Positions 1 through 7,936 of a stretch of DNA of 64,000 nucleotides are shown here, piece after piece (the stretch's first letter is position 1; the number at the start of each line of letters is the position of its first letter). The position numbers were made by a program, and so were the translations under genes. A model generated the notes under the pieces. It did not search any database, had not been told where the DNA came from, and saw nothing but the letters and a program-made list of their open reading frames with translations. The DNA lies in the NCBI RefSeq assembly GCF_005239095.1, contig NZ_SZUA01000002.1, positions 930,001 through 994,000 of the forward strand, in the 5' to 3' direction. Source of the DNA: Luteimonas gilva. GTDB taxonomy: Bacteria > Pseudomonadota > Gammaproteobacteria > Xanthomonadales > Xanthomonadaceae.

Positions 1-1103
1 TCCCAAGTATCGGCTGCGCCGCTCACGCTTTCGCCGGCGCCGAAGGACTTGGTGTAGTCGGCGAACGCATCGCCGCCCACGCCGGTGTTCGGGTCGGAAG
101 GCTGGGTGACGCCGACTTCGCAGCGGTTGTTGCGCACGTTGCCGAAGGCGTAGTTGATATGGGTCAGCTTGGCCGCCGAACCGCTGGTGTCGATGTTCTT
201 GACCCGGTAATTGCGGCCGTAGATGCCCCATTGGACGAAGTAGCCGATGACGCGCTTGTTGCCCCCGCCGCCGCCAGTCTTCGTCGTCGCGCTGATCTGC
301 CCGCTTTGCGCGGAGGCGTTGGTGGCGTTGTCGCGCGCGCGGACGCGGTAGTTGTAGGTGGTGCTCGCCGCCAATCCGGTATCGGTGAAGGTGGTGGTCG
401 TCGGCGATCCGACCAAACTCCCGTTGCGGTAGACGTCGTAGCCGGCCACGCCGCTGCCGCCGGCATTGTCGATGGAGGCGTTCCATGCGAGCGAAACGCT
501 GCTCGAAGTCTGCGACGGCGAATTCAAGCCTGTCGGCACGCTCGGCGGCGTGGTGTCGGTCGGCGGCGTGCCCGTGACGGTGATGCTGACGGTCGCGGAC
601 GTGGTGCTGGCGCCGCCGTTATCGGTGGCCACGGCCTTGAACGTGTGGCTGCCGGCGGTAGCGTTGTTCCAAGTCGCGCTGTAGGGCGCGCTGGTGTCGA
701 CGCCGAGCGAAGCGGTGCCGCGGAAGAATTCCACCTGCGCGACGTTGCCGTCGCTGTCGGCCGCATTGGCGGCGACCGCGATATTGCTGCCGGCAGCGTA
801 GCTGGCGCCGTTGGCCGGTGCGGTCAACGACACCGTCGGCGGTTGGTTGGTGCCGGTGCCGCACGCGCCCAGGTCCTGGTACCAGCCGCAACTGGGGCAG
901 TGGGTGGGCGGCGCGTTCCAAATCTGGATGTTCGCCTGGTACAAGCGGTTTTGATAAACCATCCGGTCGCCGGGGTTGTAGATGGTCGATGCGTTCCAAG
1001 CGGGAACGCCGCTGCAAGATGCGGTTTGCGCCTGCGCCAATGGCGCGAGGCCCAGCAACAACAAGAAGGACAGCAACAGCTGCCGAGGGCTTGCGTATTT
1101 CAT
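1..1103 (-). CDS. Secreted GH18 chitinase, C-terminus cut by window edge
   Basis: The minus frame reads without a stop from an ATG at 1103 to the window edge, giving about 367 residues. A signal peptide (about 1-27, ending APLAQAQ) precedes a CBM5/12-type chitin-binding module (about 30-85; WNASTIYNPGDRMVYQ, then two Cys and WYQDLGAC). Next comes an Ig-like domain (about 90-180), a fibronectin type III domain (about 187-275) and the first strand of a GH18 barrel (KRVIGYFVQWGIYGRNY, then THINYAFGNV). This order is typical of extracellular chitinases that cleave beta-1,4-GlcNAc chains. The catalytic DxxDxDxE motif lies outside the window, so activity cannot be judged. GAGAGGAAG about 7 nt upstream supports the start. 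A NagR-like operator lies 129-144 bp upstream. Confidence 0.9.
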   Translation of the reverse strand, partial: MKYASPRQLLLSFLLLLGLAPLAQAQTASCSGVPAWNASTIYNPGDRMVYQNRLYQANIQIWNAPPTHCPSCGWYQDLGACGTGTNQPPTVSLTAPANGASYAAGSNIAVAANAADSDGNVAQVEFFRGTASLGVDTSAPYSATWNNATAGSHTFKAVATDNGGASTTSATVSITVTGTPPTDTTPPSVPTGLNSPSQTSSSVSLAWNASIDNAGGSGVAGYDVYRNGSLVGSPTTTTFTDTGLAASTTYNYRVRARDNATNASAQSGQISATTKTGGGGGNKRVIGYFVQWGIYGRNYRVKNIDTSGSAAKLTHINYAFGNVRNNRCEVGVTQPSDPNTGVGGDAFADYTKSFGAGESVSGAADTW

Positions 1104-1231
1104 GAGCTTCCTCTCCCTTGCAGTTCACGAACACGTGGCATGGATCCTGCGGACCGGTCGTTCCCCCGAACGCGTTGCTTATTCGATCCTTTCTCCGCGG
1201 ATGGTTTCGGATTCGGCGTGTGGCGAATCGC

Positions 1232-1247
1232 GTGACAACGTTGTCAC
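1232..1247. promoter_or_regulatory. NagR-like palindromic operator
   Basis: GTGACAACGTTGTCAC is a perfect 16-bp palindrome with the central CG typical of LacI-family operators. From memory, its core TGACAACGTTGTCA fits the NagR motif TGACArCGyTGTCA described for GlcNAc/chitin regulons of Shewanella and Xanthomonadales. It lies upstream of a chitinase, so GlcNAc-responsive repression is the natural inference. No regulator gene is in the window. Confidence 0.6.
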
Positions 1248-1520
1248 AGCATGCCTTCGTTATTTGCGATTGAGCGCACGTTTCGAAAATGACAATAGGT
1301 CAATCCAAAACGACTTCCGTCGCGATGCAGAACGCATCCGAAGACCCGCTTTTCACTGCGTCGACGGGCTGATGCGACTTGATGCAGACATGCAAAAAAT
1401 TGCCCGCTACGCGTAGGTCGCGGAGGTGGCTCGTCGAATACGGCCCAAAGACAAATATTGTCTTGTCGCAGCGCAGCAGCCGAGCACAACAGGCCGGGAG
1501 GAAGCGCGACGCTCGCTGGC

Positions 1521-1635
1521 TGTTGCCCCCTTTGAAAAAGGGGGCGAATCGCCGGAGGCGATGGGGGATTTGCTGTTGTTGTTGCCGTTATTCGGGCAAA
1601 AGCAATCCCCGCTTAATCCCCTTTTTTAAAAGGAA
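1521..1635. repeat. Imperfect inverted-repeat element (REP/MITE-like)
   Basis: The left part holds a tight hairpin, CCCCCTTTGAAAAAGGGGG (1526-1544). The sequence from 1531 to about 1575 is imperfectly mirrored by 1596-1632 (GATTTGC/GCAATCC and AAAAAGGGG/CCCCTTTTTT). It lies just downstream of the cytochrome c stop at 1647. No coding potential was recognised. It resembles dispersed palindromic elements and may also end transcription from the dehydrogenase operon. Confidence 0.55.
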
Positions 1636-1646
1636 GGAGAAAGTAA

Positions 1647-2924
1647 TCAGCGCGACGGTTGCCGATTACGAAGTTCTGCGATTGCGGCTGCCGAGACCTC
1701 CTGCATTTGGCCGCCGTGGCGACCGCGGAGCCAGGTGGCGAGCGCGGCGACGTCGGCGTCGTTCAGATCGTCGGCGAAACCCGGCATGTCCTGCATGCGT
1801 TCCAAGCCGGGTAGGTCGTGCTCGGGCAGGCCATCGAGGATGGTGACGATCAAGTTGTGCGGGTTGGCGTCGCGCACGCTGCTGTTGCCGTGAAGCGCGG
1901 GCGCGACGTGCGGCACGCCTTGCCCGTCGCGGCCGTGGCAACCTGCGCAAAGTTCGAGGTAGTGCCGCTGTTCGGCGACAGGCGCCAGATCCGCATTTCC
2001 GGCGGGAGGAGGCAGGGCAACGGCTGATGGCGGTTTGTCGCCGACTAAGTAAGCGATAATCGCGGCACGATCGGCGTCGCGCAATCGACTTGTCGAAAGA
2101 GCGACGACTTTCAGCATTTCGTCCGACGCCACTGCCTGTGCGCTGACGCCGCCGGCGAGATAACGGTCAAGGCTTGCGGCATCCCAGCCGCGTTCGGCCA
2201 ATTCCAGGGGCGTGAGACTAGGCGCGGCGAAACGGCCGAGTTTGTCGTTGCCGGCGAATTGACGCTCGCGATCCACTTGTCCCAATCGGCCGCGCGGACT
2301 GTGGCATTCGCCGCAATGCCCCATCGTTTCGACGAAGTATTGGCCGCGCCGCCAAGCCGGCGACGAACCCTGCGATGCAGGCACGGCCTCCGCGCCTGCG
2401 AACAGCCAATTCCAAGCATGGATGCCGCTGCGGATATTGAACGGGAAACCGACGCCGTTTTTCTTGTTTTCCTGCCGCACCGCCGGTTGGTTCATCAGAT
2501 AGGCGTAGATCGCGTCGCTGTCCTCGCGCGCCATCGTCTTGTAAGAGACGTAGGGCATGGCGGGATACAGCTGATGCCCGTCGCGCGCTTCGCCTTTGGT
2601 TAAGGCGTGGTAGAAATCGTCGGAGGTGTAGCGACCGATGCCCGTTTCCGGATCGGGCGTGATGTTGGTGCCGTGGATCGTGCCGAACGGCGAAGCCAGC
2701 GGCACGCCGCCGGCGAACGGCGCGCCGCCCGCAGCGGTGTGGCAAGCCGCGCAATCGGCGGCGGCGGTCAGATAGCGGCCGTGGGCGATCTGTTGCGCCG
2801 TCGCTTCGACTTTCTGCGTCGGGCCGCGGTTCGCGAAGAACCGCATCAGCGCCGACAACAGCAGCCAGGCCAGCAGCGCGACCAGCAGCCAGGCGACGAT
2901 TCGCCTCCAGCCGACCCGGGTCAT
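1647..2924 (-). CDS. Membrane-anchored tri-heme cytochrome c, dehydrogenase subunit
   Basis: This is a 425-residue protein with an N-terminal membrane helix (about 8-28) and three CxxCH haem sites: CAACH at 58-62, CGECH near the middle and CAGCH in the C-terminal third. The layout matches the cytochrome subunit of membrane-bound molybdenum aldehyde or isoquinoline-type dehydrogenases, which passes electrons from the Fe-S subunit to the quinone pool or an oxidase. The ATG at 2924 overlaps the upstream stop as ATGA and has GAAGGAG in front. A much longer upstream reading in this frame is only the shadow of the Fe-S gene, so I rejected it. The substrate is unknown. Confidence 0.88.
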   Translation of the reverse strand: MTRVGWRRIVAWLLVALLAWLLLSALMRFFANRGPTQKVEATAQQIAHGRYLTAAADCAACHTAAGGAPFAGGVPLASPFGTIHGTNITPDPETGIGRYTSDDFYHALTKGEARDGHQLYPAMPYVSYKTMAREDSDAIYAYLMNQPAVRQENKKNGVGFPFNIRSGIHAWNWLFAGAEAVPASQGSSPAWRRGQYFVETMGHCGECHSPRGRLGQVDRERQFAGNDKLGRFAAPSLTPLELAERGWDAASLDRYLAGGVSAQAVASDEMLKVVALSTSRLRDADRAAIIAYLVGDKPPSAVALPPPAGNADLAPVAEQRHYLELCAGCHGRDGQGVPHVAPALHGNSSVRDANPHNLIVTILDGLPEHDLPGLERMQDMPGFADDLNDADVAALATWLRGRHGGQMQEVSAAAIAELRNRQPSR

Positions 2925-3481
2925 CGCGATGTCTCCTTCACCAGCCCGGGCGTGCTCAGCACCAGATCCTTGACGGCTTGGTAGTAGCGCACGTAACCGG
3001 TGCAGCGGCACAAATGCGGATTCAAGGCCTCGGAGATCGTTTCCTCCACGCGGTCCGCGGCCACCGGCGACTCCGCCAGCGTTTCCAGCAGCACCGTTGC
3101 CGCGTTGACGAATCCGGGCGTGCAGTAGCCGCACTGGAAGCTGAAATGGTCGAGGAAGGCCTGCTGCACCGGCGACAGCGACACGATCTTGCCCGTCTCG
3201 TCGCGCTTGGCGTGGCCTTCCACCGTGCGGATCGACTTGCCGGCGAACCAATGCGCGCCGGTGATGCAACTGCGTACTTCGCGCGGGCCGCCGTCGCCGT
3301 CGACGATCACCGTGCAAGCCCGGCACACGCCCTGGCCGCAGCCGAAGCGGGTGCCGGTGAGGCCCAGGTATTCGTGCAGCACATCGACCAGCATCATGTC
3401 TTCGGGCACTTCGATCGGACCGTAGTCGCGGCCGTTGATCTTCAGCGTGAGCGAGCGCATCGGCAACAAGGTCGCGCTCAT
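2921..3481 (-). CDS. (2Fe-2S)-binding subunit of molybdenum dehydrogenase
   Basis: This 186-residue protein has the xanthine-dehydrogenase small-subunit layout. A plant-type ferredoxin fold carries C48, C53, C56 (CGQGVCRAC) and C72. A helical domain follows with the second cluster motifs (CGYC and CRC). It relays electrons from the molybdopterin subunit to the cytochrome. Both ends overlap neighbours by ATGA: the large-subunit stop at 3478 and the cytochrome start at 2924. The three genes are therefore translationally coupled. There is no signal peptide, as expected for a partner exported by hitch-hiking on the Tat-targeted large subunit. Confidence 0.9.
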   Translation of the reverse strand: MSATLLPMRSLTLKINGRDYGPIEVPEDMMLVDVLHEYLGLTGTRFGCGQGVCRACTVIVDGDGGPREVRSCITGAHWFAGKSIRTVEGHAKRDETGKIVSLSPVQQAFLDHFSFQCGYCTPGFVNAATVLLETLAESPVAADRVEETISEALNPHLCRCTGYVRYYQAVKDLVLSTPGLVKETSR

Positions 3482-6327
3482 GCCGCATCCTCCTTCGGCG
3501 TCGCTTCGCCGGCCAATGCGGCCAATACTTTGTCCGGCGTCACCGGCAACTCGCGGAAGCGCAACCCGGTGGCGTGAGCGATGCCGTTCACGATCGCAGG
3601 CACCACCGCGATCATCACCACTTCGGCCATGCCTTTGGGCGCATCGGTGTCCGATATCGGCGGCAAGACTTCGCTGGTCTGCTTCCACACCGCCACATCG
3701 CGCGCGCGCGGCAAGGCATAGCGATTGAAGTTCCAAGTGCCGTTGCCGGGGCCGTCTTCGTAAAGAGGCAGGTATTCGTGCAAAGCATGGCCGATGCCCA
3801 TCGCCAGGCCGCCCTGCATCTGGCCCGAGACCAGCTCCGGCACGATTTGGTCGCCGCATTCCAGGATCGAATGGTGGTTCAACAGATCGACCTTGCCGGT
3901 GGCCGTATCGACCGCGACTTCGGCGATAGTGGCCATCGTCGCGTAATAGACGACGCCGGCGTTGTTGCGCTGCGTATCTGGGTAGTAGACGCGGCTGCGT
4001 TCGATCATGCGATAGCCGTTCGCGGTGCCGCGGCCGGGTCCCGCCGCATTGCCGTCGCCGTAGCGCAGCGCCAGGCCGTCCAGCGGCAGGCGCTGCGAGC
4101 CGCTTTGCAGCGGGAAATCGGCCTCCGCCCATTGCCAGCGGTTGAAGGTGTGGACGACGGCGCCGGTCGGCAGGCCCAGTTCGTGCGCTTTCGCGGCGAT
4201 CTGCTGCAGGGTCAGCGGAGACAATCCGCCGGCGCTGAGCTTGCCGTCGACCCAGCGCGCCTCTTCCATGCGCACCGACAGCGGCGACAGTTGGCCGCCG
4301 CCGAAGCCTTCGCTCCAAAGGGCGCGCGCCGCGGCCCATACGCCTTCGGCGAACAGCAATCGCGCCGCCTCCTTGGTCGCGTGGCCGCAGAAATAGGCGG
4401 AATTGCTGGCGCTGCTCGGGCTCATGTAGTTCGGCGTCCAGCTCGGATCGCCTTGTTTCGCGTCCTGCACCGCTTGCCGCATCAGCCACGGATCGTCGGT
4501 GGCGTGCATCGGCAGCGCCGACCACTCGGTTTCGCCGGTGCGCACGTCGTCGGCCGGACGGCCCAGCCACGGCGCGCACAGCGCGGCTTGACTGGTGGCC
4601 ATACCGGTGCCCATTTCGATGGCGCCATGGCGCAGCAGGATGCGGCCTTCCTTCGACAGCGCGATTTCGACGAACGCGGCTTCTGCGCCGGTGCCGAAGT
4701 CCTTCTGCACGCAGCCGAAACCGACGCCGTAGCGCTTGCCGGGGTGGGCGGTCTCGTACTCGCGCTTGCGCTTGTCGCGCTCGCGCCAGAGCGGATGCGC
4801 GGCGGCCTTGTCCAGCACTTCGTCGGCGCGCATCGCGCCCCCGGGGATCGCGCCCTGGGTGTTCTTCATGCCGGTCTTGAACACGTTGCGCCGGCGCAGT
4901 TCGATGGGGTCGATCTTCAGCTCGGCGGCGACTTCGTCCACCAGCATCTCGGTCGCGCCCATGCTCTGCAGCGTGCCGTAGCCGCGCGCCGAGCCGGCGT
5001 CGAGCGCGCGCGAGGCGATCACGGTGCTGGCCAAGTCGCTGCGCGGGAAATAGTAGATCGACTGCGCCGCGGTCGCGGCGACCAGACAGACCGAGGGCGA
5101 GAAATTCTGGCGGCCGCCGCCGTCGCCGACCATATCGCCTTGGAATATCTCGAACTGCCCGCTCGTGCGGTCCACCGCGATCTTGTAGTGCATGCGGAAG
5201 CTGTGCCGTTTCAAACTGGCTTGGAATTGCTCGTAACGGTCGTTGGCCAAGCGCACCGGCCGTCCATCGCCGTACAGGCCGGCCATCAAGGCATAGAAGG
5301 GGAACGGATTGTGGTCTTTGGAGCCGTAACCGACGGTGTAGCAGGGATGCAGCACCAGCCGTTTCACGCCCAGGCCGCTCGCCGCCAGCACGCGTGCGCC
5401 TTCGTCGGCGACTTCCTGCGGCGATTGGGTGGCGACCACGAAATGCACCGTCGCTTCGTCCGCGTCGAACCAGGCGTTGCCGTTGTCGAGCTCGAAGGCG
5501 GACGTGTCGATCGATTGCGAAAAATATTCGCGCTCCAGCACCAGCTTGCCCGCGGCCGGCGATGCCAGCGCCGCCGCGATGTCGCCGGCGTGCGACGCGC
5601 CCTGCGCATCCAAACCGCCGCGCGGATTCGCCTGCGGCCATTGCGGGCGCTTCTTGCTGTAGCTGAGCGGATAGAGCGGGGTGTCCTTCAGGCTGGAATA
5701 GGCGTCGTCGTCGTAGGGTGTGGCGCCGCCGACGCGGACGTAGCGGAACGCGGCCCACGGATCGCGTTCCAGCGGTCCGGTTCGCTCGCCGTAGCGCACC
5801 ACGTCGTCGCGGAATTTCAACGCCGATTTGGCGGCGCGAAAACGTGGGAAATCGCGCCAGACCAGCAGCGCGACCGCATGGCCGAGATAGGCGGGCGTCT
5901 TGCCTTCCGGCAGCAGCATGTCCTCGCCGTAGAACTGAGGGAATTGCACGCCGTCGCGTTGCAGGTCCGCCGCGGCGACGATGCGGTCGGGCTTCAGCCT
6001 CGGGTCGAGCATCGACAGATCGAAGCCGGCGTAGATCCGGTTCGCCTGCGTCGCGCGCAGCAGCATCGCGTGCGATTGATCCTGAGGCCAACCGGGCAGG
6101 TCGCGGCCGCGCATGTCGAAACTGAATATCTTTTCGCCGGTGACCTTGGCGGTGGCGTCGCTGCGGTAACGGATCTTGCCGCTGGCCGGGTCCCAAGGCA
6201 GCGGCCGCAGCCGTTGCTCTTCGAACAGCGCGGCCAATGCGGCGCTGCCGGGCGCTGCGACGTACACCGAAATGCCGGCGATCACGCTGCATTTGAGGAA
6301 ATCGCGGCGGCTCAGGCTGGCGGTCAT
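3478..6327 (-). CDS. Molybdopterin-binding dehydrogenase large subunit, Tat-exported
   Basis: This 949-residue protein of the xanthine dehydrogenase/aldehyde oxidase family starts with a twin-arginine signal (SRRDFLK at residues 6-12) and a hydrophobic stretch to about residue 35. The C-terminal KGMAEVVM corresponds to the family's KGxGE segment, so the catalytic Glu appears kept. The family oxidises aldehydes or N-heterocycles by hydroxylation at Mo. With the Fe-S and tri-haem genes directly downstream it forms a periplasmic, membrane-bound complex like IorAB or acetic-acid-bacterial aldehyde dehydrogenase. No Mo-cofactor maturation gene lies nearby. The substrate cannot be told from sequence alone. 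Confidence 0.87.
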   Translation of the reverse strand: MTASLSRRDFLKCSVIAGISVYVAAPGSAALAALFEEQRLRPLPWDPASGKIRYRSDATAKVTGEKIFSFDMRGRDLPGWPQDQSHAMLLRATQANRIYAGFDLSMLDPRLKPDRIVAAADLQRDGVQFPQFYGEDMLLPEGKTPAYLGHAVALLVWRDFPRFRAAKSALKFRDDVVRYGERTGPLERDPWAAFRYVRVGGATPYDDDAYSSLKDTPLYPLSYSKKRPQWPQANPRGGLDAQGASHAGDIAAALASPAAGKLVLEREYFSQSIDTSAFELDNGNAWFDADEATVHFVVATQSPQEVADEGARVLAASGLGVKRLVLHPCYTVGYGSKDHNPFPFYALMAGLYGDGRPVRLANDRYEQFQASLKRHSFRMHYKIAVDRTSGQFEIFQGDMVGDGGGRQNFSPSVCLVAATAAQSIYYFPRSDLASTVIASRALDAGSARGYGTLQSMGATEMLVDEVAAELKIDPIELRRRNVFKTGMKNTQGAIPGGAMRADEVLDKAAAHPLWRERDKRKREYETAHPGKRYGVGFGCVQKDFGTGAEAAFVEIALSKEGRILLRHGAIEMGTGMATSQAALCAPWLGRPADDVRTGETEWSALPMHATDDPWLMRQAVQDAKQGDPSWTPNYMSPSSASNSAYFCGHATKEAARLLFAEGVWAAARALWSEGFGGGQLSPLSVRMEEARWVDGKLSAGGLSPLTLQQIAAKAHELGLPTGAVVHTFNRWQWAEADFPLQSGSQRLPLDGLALRYGDGNAAGPGRGTANGYRMIERSRVYYPDTQRNNAGVVYYATMATIAEVAVDTATGKVDLLNHHSILECGDQIVPELVSGQMQGGLAMGIGHALHEYLPLYEDGPGNGTWNFNRYALPRARDVAVWKQTSEVLPPISDTDAPKGMAEVVMIAVVPAIVNGIAHATGLRFRELPVTPDKVLAALAGEATPKEDAA

Positions 6328-6470
6328 GCGGACATGCTCCGGCTGGCTGACCCCGATATTAACCCCGATGGGCCGTAGCCCGGGTGGAGCGCAGCGATAC
6401 CCGCGACGCTACCGCGACGCATCCCGTAAAATCGCGTCGTCGAGTCCCCCGGCTCGCTGGTGATCCGTCC

Positions 6471-7175
6471 ATGCCCCCGAACCGAGCCGATGGCGCCTTG
6501 CGAGTCGCGTTGTTGGAAGACGACGCGATGCTGCGCGAGCGCATCCTGCTGCCGGGGCTGGCCAATTTCGGTTTCGCCGTGGTCGGCACCGAAACCGCGG
6601 CCGCTCTGCACCATCACCTCAACACCCAAACGGTGGACATGGTCGTGCTGGACGTGGGGCTGCCCGACCAGGACGGCTTCACCGTCGCGCGCAACGTCCG
6701 CGCCGCGTATCCGGAGATCGGCATCGTCATGCTCACCGGGCGCGGCGCGACGCCCGATCGCGTGCGCGGGCTCAGCGAGGGCGCCGACGCTTATCTGTCC
6801 AAACCGGTGGAGATCGAATTGCTCGCCGCTACGTTGCACAGCCTGGCGCGGCGCTTGCGCGATCCTGCGTCCTCGGCGCCGCCGAAACGTTGGCAGTTGG
6901 ACGGCAACGGCTGGTGCCTGGTCTCGCCGAAAGGCATCAACGTCGCGTTGACCCGCACCGAGCGGCGCGTGATCGAACGCATGGTCGCCACCGCCGGCGA
7001 ACTGGTCACGCGCGAGCAGCTAATCGCCACGCTCACCGACAACGTCTACGACTTCGACGCGCATCGCCTGGAATCTTTGATCTACCGCCTGAGGCGCAAG
7101 GTCGCCGATGCTTGCGGCGAGCCGCTGCCGCTGGCCGCGGTGCATGGCGAAGGCTACGTCTTCAACGCCGGCTAA
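6471..7175 (+). CDS. OmpR/PhoB-family response regulator
   Basis: This is a 234-residue two-domain regulator. The receiver domain (about 10-125) has acidic residues D17 and D18, phospho-acceptor D61 (VVLDVGLP) and the SKP lysine near 111. A winged-helix DNA-binding domain (about 145-230) has the usual LTRTERRVIERM and LIYRLRRKV segments. An in-frame start at 6384 would add 29 residues from a GC-rich repeat-like region; I chose the ATG at 6471 because the receiver fold begins shortly after it. It is convergent with the kinase gene at 7933-9297, a possible but unproven partner. Confidence 0.87.
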   Translation: MPPNRADGALRVALLEDDAMLRERILLPGLANFGFAVVGTETAAALHHHLNTQTVDMVVLDVGLPDQDGFTVARNVRAAYPEIGIVMLTGRGATPDRVRGLSEGADAYLSKPVEIELLAATLHSLARRLRDPASSAPPKRWQLDGNGWCLVSPKGINVALTRTERRVIERMVATAGELVTREQLIATLTDNVYDFDAHRLESLIYRLRRKVADACGEPLPLAAVHGEGYVFNAG

Positions 7176-7187
7176 TGCGCTTGTGTA

Positions 7188-7306
7188 GAGCGGAGCTTGC
7201 TCCGCTGCTCGTGCTCTTGCTCTTTGTGGGAGCGGCTTCAGCCGCGAGCTCTTTCCAGCAGGTCGCGCGCGGCGGAAAGCTCGCGGCTGAAGCCGCTCCC
7301 ACAAAG
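7188..7306. repeat. Paired inverted repeats between convergent genes
   Basis: Two units lie here. A short hairpin with GCGGAGC/GCTCCGC arms is at 7190-7205. A large one has 29-bp perfect arms at 7222-7250 and 7278-7306, built on TGTGGGAGCGGCTTCAGCC. The same large repeat recurs near 29205, 31528, 36596, 43541 and 56015. It sits between the response-regulator stop and the glycosylase stop and could act as a bidirectional terminator. Confidence 0.85.
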
Positions 7307-7354
7307 CCAGGCATACTTTTCTCTTTCGTTTCTCGAAGGACTAGATGCCAGGAC

Positions 7355-7936
7355 TCAACGCGGCTTGGAAACATGTCGATTTCCGGGCACATACCAGCGC
7401 CAAGGTTTTTCCGCGGCCAAGCGGATTCCAATCCGAGTGCCCACCGCAGGCTCTGCAGGCGGCGGCATGCCGTCGGACGCGATCCATATCCCTCGATCGC
7501 GCTTGACGAGATCCGCGCCGTCCAGAAATTTCGCTATTCCCATCGCTTGGCATAGCTTTGCCGGGCCGGAAGCCAGGTCGCGATCGCGCAGCAGATCGCC
7601 TCGCGCCTTCCTCATCTCCTCGAGCCCGCTCAGCGGCTCGAGCGCGCGCAGCAGCACGGCCCAACCTTGATCCGCGGGCCCGCACACGGCGTTGGCGCAC
7701 CAGTGCATGCCGTAGGTGAAATACACATAGAGACCGCCGCCGGGACCGAACATGCTGGCGTTGCGCGGCGTTCGTCCTTTGAAAGAATGCGCGGCGGCGT
7801 CTTCCGTGCCGGCATAGGCTTCCACTTCGACGATGCGGCCGGCGCGGCCGTCGTCGCGGACCAGGATCTTGTTCAGCAGTTCCGGAGCGACGGCTACCGG
7901 GTGACGCAAGTAGAAAGACCGAGGAAGGGGCTTCAA
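7355..7936 (-). CDS. 3-methyladenine DNA glycosylase (AAG/Mpg family)
   Basis: This is a 193-residue alkylbase DNA glycosylase that removes 3-methyladenine and other alkylated purines in base excision repair. It shows the family's catalytic segment IVEVEAYAG (E39) followed by DAAAHSFKGRTPRN and MFGPGGGLYVYFTYG. No ATG fits. The best start is TTG at 7936, which overlaps the upstream histidine-kinase stop as TTGA, with GGAG about 8 nt upstream. The length then agrees with the usual 190-210 residues. Coupling to a sensor kinase is unusual and suggests co-expression. The very long open frame running upstream on this strand is a shadow of the adhesin gene. Confidence 0.87.
   Translation of the reverse strand: MKPLPRSFYLRHPVAVAPELLNKILVRDDGRAGRIVEVEAYAGTEDAAAHSFKGRTPRNASMFGPGGGLYVYFTYGMHWCANAVCGPADQGWAVLLRALEPLSGLEEMRKARGDLLRDRDLASGPAKLCQAMGIAKFLDGADLVKRDRGIWIASDGMPPPAEPAVGTRIGIRLAAEKPWRWYVPGNRHVSKPR

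Larger units (their letters stand above)
1104..1646. other. Intergenic region upstream of the chitinase gene
   Basis: These 543 bp separate the chitinase start from the end of the cytochrome gene; both genes are on the minus strand. It contains the chitinase leader and a 16-bp palindrome at 1232-1247 near the chitinase end, and an inverted-repeat element at about 1521-1635 near the cytochrome end. The open frames crossing it show no recognisable protein and I treat them as chance. Confidence 0.6.

Noticed and set aside
1379-1846. Plus-strand frame in the chitinase-cytochrome gap
   Set aside because: It reads through the palindromic element and into antisense of the cytochrome gene; no protein family features.
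3574-6378. A 934-residue plus-strand frame opposite the molybdenum subunit
   Set aside because: Composition is His/Arg/Ala-rich antisense; the minus-strand gene has full family signatures and ATGA coupling.
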